Part shown: one piece after another, positions 21,700 through 31,858 of the stretch
Layout of the letters: each line of letters begins with the position of its first letter
Numbering within the stretch: position 1 is the first letter of the stretch
Source: Neoarius graeffei
Taxonomy: Eukaryota; Chordata; Actinopteri; Siluriformes; Ariidae
NCBI RefSeq assembly: GCF_027579695.1
Contig: NC_083577.1
Location: 60,166,741 to 60,230,740 of the forward strand
Direction: 5' to 3'
Length of the DNA: 64,000 nucleotides
Notes under the pieces: generated by a model
What the model was told of the DNA's origin: nothing
Database searches by the model: none
The model's input: the letters and a program-made list of their open reading frames with translations, nothing else
Made by a program: the position numbers and the translations under genes

Positions 21700-22285
21700 A
21701 AATCTGTCCCTCTGAGTTACATGTCGGTCCTGGGATCGAGATGCTGACCTCTCCTGCTCCTCGGACCTGCCTGATCCTCGGACCTGCCTGATCCATCCTG
21801 ATGCCCTATGTCTGGTTGGAGTCTCATCACATCGCTCCTGTGGAGGAGGACGGCCCCATATGGACAGTTGGAAGTCACACTTGGAAGATGCTCTGGACAC
21901 CTACAGTAATGCTTTTATGGCTGAGGACTACAGTTGGCTTGCTAACTTTAGGACTGCAGTTGTCATGAACAGTTTTGCACTCAAGTTTCCGTCAATGAAG
22001 AGTTATAACATCAACAAAAACAGTTAAAACTGTTAATGTTATAGTCATGTTGTCTGTTGTTGCCCAAATGAGGATGGGTTCCCTTTTGAGTCTGGTTCCT
22101 CTCGAGGTTTCTTCCTCATGTCATCTGGGGGAGTTTTTCCTTGCCACCGTCGCCACAGGCTTGCTCATTGCGGATAGATTAGGGATAAAATTAGCTCATG
22201 TTTAAAGTCATTCAAATTCTGTAAAGCTGCTTTGCGACAATGTTTATTGTTAAAAGCGCTATACAAATAAACGACTATATATATT
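21366..22285 (+). repeat. LINE 3' UTR
   Basis: It contains a poly-C/poly-A block at 21665-21704 and a short duplicated CTGCCTGATCCTCGGACCTG near 21767. The conserved 3' end matches 24438-24866. No coding frame of interest. Confidence 0.7.
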
Positions 22286-22330
22286 GTGTGTGTGTGAGAT
22301 TTATTGGGGTGGATGTGTGTATATAATAAA

Positions 22331-22423
22331 TATTGCATGGTGACGTGAAGATATGTTTATCTTCTCATGAAATATGTTCACCACTCGAAGATAAACTTCA
22401 TATCTTTGTGCCACCATGTAATA
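22331..22423. repeat. Imperfect palindrome (~35-bp arms)
   Basis: TATTGCATGGTGACGTGAAG... (22331-22365) pairs with ...CATATCTTTGTGCCACCATG (22387-22423) across a 21-base loop. It could be the foldback remnant of a DNA transposon; related words occur near 14392-14440. Confidence 0.6.
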
Positions 22424-23024
22424 GCCTCTCTATCGTAAATTATCATTTTTGCACATTTTACTCATTTTGTTTGTACTTGTATGTTTACACTGAGGGTCTG
22501 GTAGAAACGGAATTTCAATCCTGTCCATGTCTTGTGCATGTGGCAGAATTGACAAAGTTGACTTGAGCTTGATTTGAACATACACCATAGAATTGGTCTG
22601 AGGAATTATTTGAGACGGTCATCTGGATTTGTTTCTTTAATGGGACATACCCCATTTGCATATTATTAAGAAAAGCTCAGTGAAATAAATGTCATTTATC
22701 TCCGTTGCTACTGAAATCATTGTCCTGCAGGTATATAGAAAATAAATGCTCATCACTTGGTTGCTTGATGGGATGAATAAAGAGCGATGCTTCTGTATTC
22801 GGTGTTGGACAGTGGGATTGTGACTGGCTTTAGTGACTGTCTTAAGTTCATGTTTCTTCAAAAAAAAAAGTCTTTAGAGGCCGGAATACGGCCACCGTAA
22901 CCTGTACTGTTTTTTGTTAGCAAACCTTATACACTTACTTGTGGTTTTTTTTTTTTTTTTTTTTTGCCTTTTATTATGCATCTCCTCACTTTTTGAATGG
23001 CTACATTTGTGTGTGTCTCTGCAG
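22424..23024. other. ubr3 intron end
   Basis: No defined element. A poly-T tract at 22946-22965 and the pyrimidine-rich GTGTCTCTGCAG precede the acceptor at 23023-23024. Confidence 0.6.
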
Positions 23025-23149
23025 AACACTTCACAACAGTTGTGAAAGTGCTATACACTCTGCTGTATACTCAGGCCCTGGCTGCTCTGTCCATTAAATT
23101 CCGCCCTGAGGAGAGACTGGCCTGGAGCAAGAGTGGGGCAGCCAAGAAG
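23025..23149 (+). CDS. ubr3: ubr3 coding exon 2 of 8 in window
   Basis: A 125-nt exon with acceptor CTGCAG and donor AAG|GTAAGG. Its first two bases complete the Glu codon begun at 5815, and it ends on a codon boundary. It encodes EHFTTVVKVLYTLLYTQALA followed by ALSIKFRPEERLAWSKSGAAKK. The sequence matches my recollection of vertebrate UBR3 closely, and the exact phase fit across a 17.2-kb intron supports one transcript. No stop or frameshift is seen. Confidence 0.88.
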
Positions 23150-23736
23150 GTAAGGCCAATCAGAACACCGGATATGGTTTTCACAGCCAATTATGAGCTA
23201 GTAGGAATAGGAGTACCATAGGCATCTCCATGGTTGTATAATTACTGGCTAAGCATAAAGATGGCTAATTGAGAACACGCACGCATGCATGCATGCATAC
23301 TTGTATACAACACAGGTTATTTTAATACATTTTGTTCAGGAAACAGCACTCGGATTTATTTATTCTGTAATGTCCTTGAACTGTTTCATTACGCAGGGAT
23401 TTAACAGTGCCATTGTAATAAGAAATTTGGTATTTAATGTCTTTGCACATACCATGTATGTACATACTGTGGATGAAGGAGAATCTTGCAACGTTTGGTC
23501 TTAAAAAAAATAATTAAGACTTAAACACACAGCATCGATCATAATTATGGAGGTTTAACATTATCTGTAAGGATTGGTACATTAGCGCTCCACTCGATTA
23601 AATCTCAGTTGGAGAAAGTGTGACCATGGAATATAAATGAGACGCACAGGGAAGTTGTTGGCTTTGTTCTTCAGGCTCCTTTATTTCCCATTAACCAGAT
23701 GTACTTCTCTTTACCGACACATTCTCATTCCACATG
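23150..23736. other. ubr3 intron, no recognised element
   Basis: GCATGCATGCATGCATAC alternation near 23283 is the only simple repeat. No coding signal. Confidence 0.55.
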
Positions 23737-24246
23737 CAGTACTGTGCAAGTCTTGAACTTTTTTTTTTTAATGATGTACATTATTGAGTCAGGACAAAAT
23801 CATATTTTATATTTCCAAGCATTTGTTTTCCAGCACAAAATTAAACGTTTGCATGTTATTTAAAGAAAGAAGCATATTGCACAAAATACCTCTTTTCAGA
23901 CAAAAAGTATAATGAAGGCTACTGGGTTTTGCTACAAAAAAGAAGCAAATGCAGCAGTCACAGTGTCCAGAAGAACTGTGGCTGGCTACTGAGCAAGAGA
24001 CTCAGTAAAACTTGGCAGCTTATTTCTTTTTAAAACTGTGCTAATTGTAGCAGATGGTTTGTTTGTAAATGAAGCAAAGGGTTGTCAAACCAAATATTGA
24101 CAGTTTCATTTATCACTTTTTACTGCGTTTTGTACAGTAGTATTATCATTATTTTTTTAATGTAGATGCATTAGGTTTCATTATTTTTGAAGGCATCTTT
24201 GCTCTACTGCATTTCTATGTACGTGCCTAAGGCTTTTGCACTGTGT
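23737..24246. mobile_element. Non-autonomous Tc1/mariner-like element
   Basis: The left end CAGTACTGTGCAAGTCTTGA pairs with the right end TGCCTAAGGCTTTTGCACTG near 24227-24244. The interior has no reading frame. An inverted fragment of the same family lies at 25168-25281 (TGCAAAACTCTTAGGCACAT). Confidence 0.7.
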
Positions 24247-24255
24247 GTTTTCCAT

Positions 24256-24811
24256 TCATAGGTTTTTGTGTTTTTGACCATTTTCTACATTGTAGAACAA
24301 TACTGAAGACCTCAAAACTATGAAATAACCTCTGAAACATACATATGGAATGATGTAGTAGTCAACAACAACAAAAAGTGTCAATGTTTTAGTTTCTTCA
24401 AAGTAGCCAGCGTTTACCTTGACGCTTTACACACTTGAGATGCTGGCCTCTTCTGCCCCTCGGACCTGCTTGATCCATCCTGGTGCCCTGTGTCTGGTCG
24501 GAGTTTTATCACCCCACTCCTGTGAAGGACGGCCCCATGAGGACAGTTGAGGGTTATACCTGTTAAAACTGTTAATATTATAGTCAGGCTGTCTGTTGTT
24601 GCCCAAATGAGGATGGGTTCCCTTTTGAATCTGGTTCCTCTCGAGGTTTCTTCCTCATGTCATCTGAGGGAGTTTTTCCTTGCCACCGTCGCCACAGGCT
24701 TGCTCATTGGGGATAGATTAGGGATAAAATTAGCTCATGTTTTAAGTCGTTCAAATTCTGTAAAGCTGCTTTGCGACAATGTTTATTGTTAAAAGCGCTG
24801 TACAAATAAAC

Positions 24812-24865
<54 letters not shown>

Positions 24866-25165
24866 TGGCATTCTCTTAACCAGCTTCATGAGGGAGTCAC
24901 CTGGAATGCTTTTCAATTAACAGCTGTGCTTTGTCAAAAGTTAAAGTTAATTAGTGCAATTTCTTGCCGGCTTAATGTGTTTGAGCTCAAAAAGTAAATA
25001 ATAAAAATACAGTAAGTAGCCCTATTCCACAGCTGTCGTAATCCATATTATGTCAAGAACCGCTCAACTAAGTAAAGAGAAACGACATCCATCATTACTT
25101 TAAGACATGAAGCCTTTTTTAATTAATAAAAATAAAGGAAAAGCCATTGAATTAGGTGTGTCCAA
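24256..25165. mobile_element. Tc1-derived MITE (family T) with nested LINE end
   Basis: Left interior words (CATTTTCTACATTGTAGAAC) and right words (ACCGCTCAACTAAGTAAAGA, then AATTAGGTGTGTCCAAA) match the complete copy at 50543-51000 in inverted orientation. The middle holds TTGGCATTCTCTTAACCAGC, typical of longer Tc1 relatives. It is interrupted by an L2 3' end at 24438-24866. Confidence 0.7.
24438..24866 (+). repeat. 5'-truncated L2-like LINE copy with (TTGA)n tail
   Basis: Matches the 3' UTR of the long LINE (21740-22285): GGTTCCTCTCGAGGTTTCTT, CTTGCCACCGTCGCCACAGG and CGCTGTACAAATAAACTTGA. It ends in about 13 TTGA/GATT units, the usual 3' tail of L2 elements. Extreme 5' truncation shows normal target-primed insertion. 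Confidence 0.85.
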
Positions 25166-25167
25166 AT

Positions 25168-25281
25168 ATGCAAAACTCTTAGGCACATGTAAAGAAATGC
25201 TGTAGACCAAAAATGTCTTTAAACATTTCAATGACATTTATTTAAAATAAAAAGCTATAAACAGCAGTAAGCCATTATAAA
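25168..25281. repeat. Inverted fragment of the 23737 element family
   Basis: CTCTTAGGCACATGTAAAGAAATGCTGTAG is the complement of the 24190-24244 region. No other end was found. Confidence 0.55.
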
Positions 25282-25285
25282 TTAA

Positions 25286-26500
25286 AGGTCATAGGCAATG
25301 GTAGGAGGTGAAACATAGAATATCAACTTTATTGTCTAGAAGAACGACCCAAAAAGCGAATTCAATCTTCCTGGTGTCTAATTTGCACCCTAAAATTGAA
25401 TAAAACGGTTAAAATGTACTGTTTTGCCCAATTTCCAAAGGTTTGTTTACACCTCACTTATGCGCACTTTCACCGCCAGGGGTCAGTCGTCATGACATCA
25501 TTTAAGCCAAACAGACCGGGAACAGTTCTGTGTTTACCTGTGAACCGAGCACACGTGTACAGACTTTGGTCGTGAGAGGTTGTGTAAAATGTCTGATAGC
25601 GATTTTGGACCCCGGACCTCAACAAGACTCGCATCCAAATGATTTATCCTGGTAGTTATGATAAATTCCTACTTTCGTTGTAATACTAAATAAGAGCCCT
25701 TTTGAAGAATAATTAAACCGCCCTCCCTAGTGGATATAGGGAACGATTACTGGACAGTGTGCCGGTAGGCCACATTAGCCTGCCATCCACAGCATTATAC
25801 TATTTATAGCCGACTCTAAGTGAGGAAATATCCCTTTGTCTCATTTCCACAATGATTGTACAAGATCCCTCAGGATTCTTGTCAATTGCAAGCGAAAGTA
25901 AAAAATGTTTACCTCCAATCTTCTCCTTTTTGCCTGAGCGTTGCTGCTCCGTTTCTTCTTTGACTGCTTGATTTTGTTTCACACGCACAATCCACTCTCT
26001 CTGCCTCGTCTCCTCTTTTGGAAAAAGCCAACCCTCTGGCTTCACGCGCACAATCCGCTTTCTCCGCCTCTTCTCTTTCAGAAAAAAAAAAAAAAAACGC
26101 TTGCTCCGCCTCTTCTCCTTTTTCAGAAAAAGCCAGTCCTCTTGCTCTGCCTCTTCTCTTTTGGAAAAAGGTAAAAACTTCTTCCTGAACCGGTCCCGTT
26201 GTTACAGTTCACTGCACAACAAAGCATGGTTTTTCTTTGGAAATCCCCGAACTCATGTCTGCACTCAAGCCGAACGGCAATGCAAGTAAACGGAAGTGGA
26301 CTCAACTCAAGCGGTTTGTTTGACTTAAATGACGTCACGCGCCGAGTGGTCACGAAAATAGTCGAACAAAAATTTGCCGTGATCCGCGCTAACTTATTTT
26401 AATTATTACTTATTAACAATACTTCTTGGGACCAGAAGAAAATTACAGAGGGTTTTTTAACATGTAAAGATTTAAATTTAAAACCGTTGCCTATGATCTT
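25286..26500 (-). mobile_element. TTAA-flanked element (family K2) with THAP remnant
   Basis: TTAA at 25282-25285 and 26501-26504 flank near-identical inverted ends: AGGTCATAGGCAATGGT on the left and ACCGTTGCCTATGATCTT on the right. The minus strand encodes parts of a THAP-type zinc finger (25800-26227). TTAA duplication plus a THAP domain is the combination known from Kolobok elements, so a Kolobok origin is inferred. Most of a transposase is absent. It lies in the ubr3 intron between the 23025 and 27128 exons. Confidence 0.7.
25800..26227 (-). pseudogene. THAP-domain fragment with internal tandem expansion
   Basis: From ATG 26227 the minus strand reads MLCCAVNCNNGTGSGRSFYL, then FPKEKRQSKR: the first Cys pair (CAVNC) and the conserved F-x-FP of a THAP finger. 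After a frame break the unit FPKE/KEKRRxKR recurs two or three times, reaching EGWLFPKEETRQREWIVRVK (within 25800-26051), where Trp-Ile-Val-Arg looks like the ordinary continuation. The DNA repeat is visible as CTCCGCCTCTTCTC copies around 26065, 26108 and 26146. The second Cys-x2-His was not located. It is therefore broken and expanded, not a working finger. Confidence 0.6.
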
Positions 26501-26504
26501 TTAA

Positions 26505-27127
26505 GGTCAAAATTTGGTGTGAGATGACCTTTTGCTTTAAAAAAAAAAAAAATTGTGTATGTTTTTTTGTATTTTATGGACACATCCACAAAAAATGCAA
26601 GTTAATCAGAATTTTAATTTTGAACTGGCCATTTTGAAAACGCGTCTAGTCGATGGGAAAATATTAAGCGCGACTCCATCAGAGTGAAATATCAGAAAAT
26701 ATGTCCCTCAGATCCGTTGTGTGTGTGTGTGTGTGGCATTATCTGTCTGCAGTAAATGCAAATAACACCAGAATTGTCGTCGCGATTGTGTAAAGACACT
26801 CTTGGATTTCAAAAATGTATTAGCCTGCTATCTAATAAATCTGTCATTGCAGTCTTCCCATCTGCTTGCTTGCCGTTTTAAGTTGTTAGATGTTCAGCCA
26901 GATAAAACCGAAGCTTTAGAATATTGCAAAATCTGCGAGTTTTATCTGCACCTTCACTTAGAATGTGCCATGACCTGCAGAAGTAAAGAATTTTAATGCT
27001 TGCTTTGAGATTCATTGCATTGCTAATTTATCAAAATGTTGTCTTTGTTGTTCCTGTGACCTTGTGTGTTTAAGTCTTTACTAGGTGGCATTGCAATGTT
27101 ATTTTTTTTTTCTTTTTGTGTATATAG
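26505..27127. other. ubr3 intron, no recognised element
   Basis: A (GT)n run of nine units sits near 26718-26735. No exon signal before the acceptor TATATAG at 27121-27127. Confidence 0.55.
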
Positions 27128-27232
27128 AACTTGCCAAATTCTGAGAAATCATGGGAGGCACTCCTGAGTCATGTGATCAGTGAGCTCACCAAGGCCAAGG
27201 GGATCTATGATAGTAGCCCTAATGAGATGATG
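27128..27232 (+). CDS. ubr3: ubr3 coding exon 3 of 8 in window
   Basis: A 105-nt, 35-codon exon in phase 0 at both ends, with donor ATG|GTAAGA. It encodes NLPNSEKSWEALLSHVISEL then TKAKGIYDSSPNEMM. The pattern SEKxWExLLxHVxSEL is the expected UBR3 continuation after the AAKK that closes the previous exon. The C-terminal half (DSSPNEMM) is the most variable stretch of these exons. Confidence 0.85.
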
Positions 27233-27835
27233 GTAAGAATACTTTGATCTGAAGTTTATGTACTCGCTAATGTATTTTACATTGGAAGTGCAAATTTGTC
27301 TTTGTACTCTAGCAGAAGAGAGATCATCCGTCAGTAGCAGAAAATAGAAATACAGGTGTTCATTATGGAAAGTACAGACACAAGAAAACGAGTAAAGGAA
27401 AAAAGTTATAAATATTTAGGACAGCAAATTATTTTTGCAAAGCTAAAGGCAGTGGTGGATATTCCCCCTCCCCTTCCCCCCACCTGAAGACATTTTGCCC
27501 ATATGTGGCATCGATACCGTTTCACTGTCTCTTAATAACTGAATAACGTGTCATTAATAGAAGGACATATTAATTAACGGAAATGGCATTCATTTTTGGA
27601 ATAGGGATTGTCAGATCTGAGGGTTTGGAGATGTTTTAGCTTTACACTTCACCTTATTCTGCCATTCACACCATACTGATGAATAATGCTATAGCTGCTG
27701 TAGCTGTGCTTTATAGTTCCTGCTCTCTTCCCAACTGATCAAATATCTTTCCAATATCCCTGTGACCATTCCCAGTTGATTCAGTCATTGATGAAGTGTT
27801 TTGTTTTTGGGTTTTTTTTCCCCCCAACTTTCTAG
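27233..27835. other. ubr3 intron (603 bp)
   Basis: No repeat with defined ends. The acceptor has a C/T tract (TTTTTTTTCCCCCCAACTTTCTAG). Confidence 0.7.
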
Positions 27836-27961
27836 TTGAGTACGAGTGTATGGTCTCCTCAATCCATAGAGTTTACGTTGCAGCAGTTCTGTTTGCCGTT
27901 CATGCGTCTAGCCTGTCTTCTTCAACATCACCTTTATGGGGACAATCTACCTGGCTGCCAG
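27836..27961 (+). CDS. ubr3: ubr3 coding exon 4 of 8 in window
   Basis: A 126-nt, 42-codon phase-0 exon between acceptor TTTCTAG and donor CAG|GTATTC. It encodes LSTSVWSPQSIEFTLQQFCL and PFMRLACLLQHHLYGDNLPG. The block WSPQSIEFxLQQFCLPFxR-x-LLQHHL(Y/F)G is characteristic of UBR3 as I recall it. Helical, leucine-rich; no catalytic residues expected in this part. Confidence 0.88.
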
Positions 27962-28140
27962 GTATTCTCATATCCTCTTGCTCACACACACTCCTTTTAT
28001 ATACTGTCTATGTCAGGAATACATGCACACACGTGGTTGTATTGTCTCTGCTGGTTTGGAAAGGTGATGAACCAGACATTGAACTGCGATTTTCAGAGAA
28101 TTGGGAATTGCCATTCTGAGACTGACTGAATGTTTTTCAG

Positions 28141-28320
28141 CTAGAGGAAGAGTTCTCATTGCTGGCAGGCGGTTTGGGTTTGCTGTCTGCTTTGTTCCAG
28201 CCCAGCACCTCCATGAACAGCCCAGTGTGCCTGGAATGGAACATCAACGCATTTGAGCTCATGTCTCAGTGGTGCTCCGAGCTCCTCAGACTGGCGGACA
28301 CGCCTTCACAGCAGGCCATG
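28141..28320 (+). CDS. ubr3: ubr3 coding exon 5 of 8 in window
   Basis: A 180-nt, 60-codon phase-0 exon with acceptor TTTTTCAG and donor ATG|GTCAGC (a weak but valid GT). It encodes LEEEFSLLAGGLGLLSALFQ, a Ser/Met-rich joint, then CLEWNINAFELMSQWCSELL. It is preceded by a 179-bp intron and followed by one of 95 bp. Confidence 0.88.
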
Positions 28321-28415
28321 GTCAGCTTCATTCCCTTTCTTGTCAGTCATCATATGCAAATGCTTGTCAGTTTAACCAGAGAAATGATTTTAATCAGAAC
28401 TTTTGTTTTTCCTAG

Positions 28416-28625
28416 TCTCTGTTGGTGCAAGACCCTCACTGGTCTGCTCCTCGTCTGCTGCAGCTTCCTGACAACTACAACACTATCTTCCAGTACTACC
28501 ACAGGAAGTCCTGCACTGTGTGCAGTAAGACACCTAAAGACCCAGCTCTGTGCCTCGTTTGTGGAGCGTTCGTCTGTCTCAAGGGCCTCTGCTGCAAACA
28601 GCAGGGTGTCTGCGAGTGTGTGCTG
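28416..28625 (+). CDS. ubr3: ubr3 coding exon 6 of 8 in window (Cys-rich)
   Basis: A 210-nt, 70-codon phase-0 exon with donor CTG|GTGAGT. After RLLQLPDNYNTIFQYYHRKS it carries a dense cysteine set: CTVC, CLVCGAFVC, LKGLCCKQQ and CECVL. By comparison with UBR1-type proteins this is the zinc-binding part of the UBR C-terminal (UBLC) domain, which packs against the helical body of the ligase. All cysteines expected from my memory of the family are present, so the exon looks functional. Confidence 0.92.
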
Positions 28626-28956
28626 GTGAGTGCTGATGCTCTATAGGGTCACCAGTCATTTGTGATCGGGGTGTATCAGTAGGTTTTATGTCTTCAGAGT
28701 GTAACTGTCGGTTAACCATTGGTCATGGACAAGGCTGTAAACAGAAAGAAATGAGTTTGGATCCAGCTGAAGCAGGGAAACTGTTTTGTCGGGCTATGTG
28801 AGGAAAGCAAGGTTCAGCGTCTAACTACCGTACTAAGCAGAAGCAATAGCATAATTAACAAATTGCAGCATCTTTGTAAATGAGTGTGAACAGCCTTATG
28901 TTGTACTCGGTATGGGGGGGTTGGTAATGTTCTAATGATTTTCTTTTTCTCAATAG
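28626..28956. other. ubr3 intron (331 bp)
   Basis: No repeat or gene. The acceptor is TTTTTCTCAATAG. Confidence 0.7.
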
Positions 28957-29096
28957 CACTCTCAGCACTGTGGAGCTGCAACAGGGATCTTCCTCCTAAT
29001 AAACGCCTCTGTGATCATAATCATCCGTGGTCATCGCTTCTGTCTGTGGGGGTCAGTTTATCTGGACGCTCATGGAGAGGAGGACAGAGACTTACG
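28957..29096 (+). CDS. ubr3: ubr3 coding exon 7 of 8 in window
   Basis: A 140-nt exon ending two bases into an Arg codon (CG|T) completed at 29222. It encodes [20 protein letters not shown], then [20 protein letters not shown] and EEDRDLR. The block HxxxCGAxTGIFLxI and the xYLDxxGExDxxLRRG that spans the splice are conserved through UBR1, UBR2 and UBR3; the exact wording here is that of UBR3. Confidence 0.92.
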
Positions 29097-29221
29097 GTAC
29101 ACTCGCTTTCACTGTAGACAAATGAAACGCACCAGAATAAGCACACATCAATATTAACGTTTGATTAGCGAACCTACTCGTGTGAATTGTTAATGTTGAT
29201 CGATTGTGTCTTTGTGTGTAG

Positions 29222-29339
29222 TCGTGGCAAGCCTCTGTTCCTGTGTGAGGAGAGGTACCGCGTGCTGGAGCAGCAATGGGTGTCACACACCTTCGACCAC
29301 ATTAGCAAGCGATGGGGTCCCCACTACAACGGACTTTAA
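29222..29339 (+). CDS. ubr3: ubr3 terminal coding exon and stop
   Basis: One base completes the split Arg codon, then RGKPLFLCEERYRVLEQQWV and SHTFDHISKRWGPHYNGL end at TAA 29337-29339. The GKPLxLCxERYxxLEQQW and RWGPHYNGL-stop signature is that of vertebrate UBR3. The eight exons total 1,105 nt and keep one frame, which argues strongly for a live gene. The known role of UBR3 is as an E3 ubiquitin ligase pairing with UBE2A/B-type E2s; it is reported not to bind classic N-degrons. Confidence 0.93.
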
Positions 29340-30043
29340 CACACAGACCCCAAACCTAGAGGAGCCAGATCACAGTGGGCATCAGTGCCAGCCTCTCTCT
29401 CTCCTTTTGATATATGCTATTATGTAATATAAAAACAATGCTGTGAGTGAATTGCTGCTACAGCCTTGGTTATGTGAAGTTTAGTGTACAATCATGCCTA
29501 ATGACTAACAGCGTGTATGTGTGTGGGGTGTTTTTTTTTAATATATGAATGATTTTTGGTGGATTTGAAAGGGGAAGAGATTTTATTTGTTTCTGGGACT
29601 GGCTCACAGAGAAAGCACAAATTAGCCCAATCCTGAGTGCATTTATTTGAGTGCTGTTTGGTCACACCCCTCAAAAACATGCTAATGTTTAGTGCATTGG
29701 AGAGCAAAACTCTCCCAAAAAAAAAAAAAGTGGATATCACCACCATTATGAAAAACACAAGGCGTTTGGGTTTCCCTTAACTGCAACCTAAACTGTACTA
29801 AAATGGCACCAGGCATCATTATTCATCGTAACAAATGCAATGAGTAATCATTGTCATCCTACATGCTCATAACTCAGGCCTTTAAATGCTCATATGGGAT
29901 AAAAGTATTGTTGAAGTGGAGCGTCTTTGTTCTGCATAAATTATCACTGAATAGTAGAATAATTATTGCTTGCCCATTGAGGCCTAGTTGCATCCATCCT
30001 CAGGAATTTTCTTTTCTGTAGTTAAAGAACTTTTTAATATTTA

Positions 30044-30049
30044 AATAAA
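30044..30049 (+). terminator. Candidate poly(A) signal, proximal
   Basis: AATAAA 705 bases past the ubr3 stop, followed within 40 bases by T/G-rich sequence (TGTTGCTATTTGATGTTGATG), the usual downstream element. Confidence 0.5.
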
Positions 30050-31098
30050 TGTTGCTATTTGATGTTGATGGTTAATTATATCGTTGTACAAATGATTTTA
30101 GGTTTTGACAGAAGGCACAGTGGTGATGGCAGTCAGCTAGCTTTTTGCAGTTGAGGCTGCAGAGACCGTTCGCAGTAACCTTGTCATTCATGCAGCTTTT
30201 CTTGGCTAACTGGTTAAATTAGTACTACTGGCTAAAAGCTGGAGTAAACATTTCCCTACTAAAACTTGGCAATATTTCATCTAGCCAATAATGCTGGTAG
30301 ATGTGATTGTTTTACAGAGGATCCAAAATTGCTGCAAATATTTATCCCAAATAATCTCGTTCTTTTATTGTCTAATCCCAAGTTTTTGAGCAATGTTGGG
30401 TTCCAGAGATGACCAGTGTCCATGGTTCATTCACAGATTGCATTTAGAATGTGTCTAGAAAATGCACTTCATTTTGTCCTTTGAGTGTATTGTAGTATTT
30501 TTACATCAACATCTGCAACAGTGTAATTTGTACTTGCATAAAGCAATCCTCCAAAGAGGAAATCATGTGTCATTTTCACGTATGCCATAGTCCCACCTTT
30601 TCCTGCTCGGTTTAGAGCTAAAAATGAATATTTCCAAGAGCCAGGTGAAGAGCATTCACATTTAGTAACAGGTTTAAATAACTCGCTTGTGTCTGATGGT
30701 GAACAAGGCAAAAAGTTTTGAATTTAGATTTGCTTTAAAACGAACGAAAAGGAGAGTATTATTTCTTCATAATATGATGGCTTCTTTTCAAGCGGCCAGG
30801 ATTTAAATCAGGCCCCACAGAATTTAGGATTTCAAAATCCTTGTTAACTTTTTGCATATTCTACTTTTCTATTAATGTCTAGCCCCCTTCATTATTTGTT
30901 TGTTGTTGTTTAATGCATATTTATTAAAAGATGTTTTTGTATGGATATGTAAGAGATTCACCTATGAGGAGTTTGTTTCTTTACATTGTTTGTTTAAAAA
31001 ATGTTCTTTTGGTGTGTTTCTCAATCCTGTGAGTTTTCTCACAGAAACTGACAATAGTGACAAAGGAGTGATTCCCCCCCCCCCCCCCCCCACCACCA

Positions 31099-31134
<36 letters not shown>

Positions 31135-31664
31135 TTCAGGATGTGATCAGTTCCAGGCTTTGAAATAAGATTGGGGATTTCAGTGCTGTGTGTAATTTTT
31201 TTTTTCTCCCCCCCCCCCCACCCGACCCAATTTGCAAAGTCCCAGTTCTAAGTCTGTTGTATTAAGAAGGAGCCACCAATGAACACCAAAAAGCATGTTT
31301 TGGTTTCGTTCTTCACCACCTTATTGGGTATTGATTCTCAACACTGCACTTACACAATGCTGGAGAGAAATGCCAGGCACTTAAATTCCTAGTTCCTGTC
31401 TTTCTCTTGTCTTGAAATCTTGCATGCTGCTGTTTTTTCTTCTCTTTTTAGTTTTTCTTTTTCTTCCTCAGCCCAGATATTGTATAATTGAACAGAGTTT
31501 TTGCAAAGAGTAATGGGTATATATTGGAATGGAAAGCTGTAATGTTATTCTGTGTGGTGTGAGTGACTGACTGAGACAGAAATACAGTACATTACTGTAG
31601 GTGCTGATTCAGATTGCAAATCAGAAAGGGTGGCAGACATTTAATGCAAAATGTAACATATGTG

Positions 31665-31670
31665 AATAAA
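31665..31670 (+). terminator. Candidate poly(A) signal, distal
   Basis: AATAAA followed by ATATAACA and then TGTTTTGTATTAATTTT. It would give a 3' UTR of about 2.3 kb. Either this or the 30044 site may be used. Confidence 0.45.
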
Positions 31671-31858
31671 ATATAACAATACTCTGACATGTTTTGTATT
31701 AATTTTAAGTCAATGTTCCAGCTCCTCACTTCACTACTAGCATCCCCCCCCCCCCCCCCCCCCCCAGTCTTTACTAGTTCAAATTATTTGTGGGGTTCTG
31801 AAGACAACATGGCTCAGGTGATCCCTGGGTAAGATTAGCTGTTCTACCCCCAAAGACA

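Larger units (their letters stand above)
17100..22285 (+). mobile_element. L2-like non-LTR retrotransposon, long but decayed
   Basis: In order: an ORF1 with SGNH-esterase motifs, an ORF2 with endonuclease then reverse transcriptase, and a 3' UTR containing GAGGTTTCTTCCTCATGTCA and ending TACAAATAAACGACTATATA. ORF1-esterase, APE endonuclease and RT without RNase H, with a short-repeat 3' tail, fits the L2/CR1 group. The 3' end is repeated at 24438-24866, with a (TTGA)n tail. Frameshifts throughout and a nested repeat at 19612-19836 make it inactive. It expanded the ubr3 intron by about 5 kb. Confidence 0.85.
29340..31846 (+). other. ubr3 3' UTR and downstream flank
   Basis: No further splice-bounded coding sequence. 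Poly-C followed by (CA)n lies at 31075-31131, and poly-C tracts at 31208-31219 and 31744-31766. Two canonical poly(A) signals are listed separately; the UTR probably extends to one of them. No transposon with recognised ends interrupts this 2.5 kb, in contrast with the introns. Confidence 0.6.

Noticed and set aside
26802..26996. 64-codon frame in a ubr3 intron as an extra exon
   Set aside because: The phase-0 junction from 23149 to 27128 is complete without it, and the sequence has no recognised similarity; its Cys/His pattern looks accidental.
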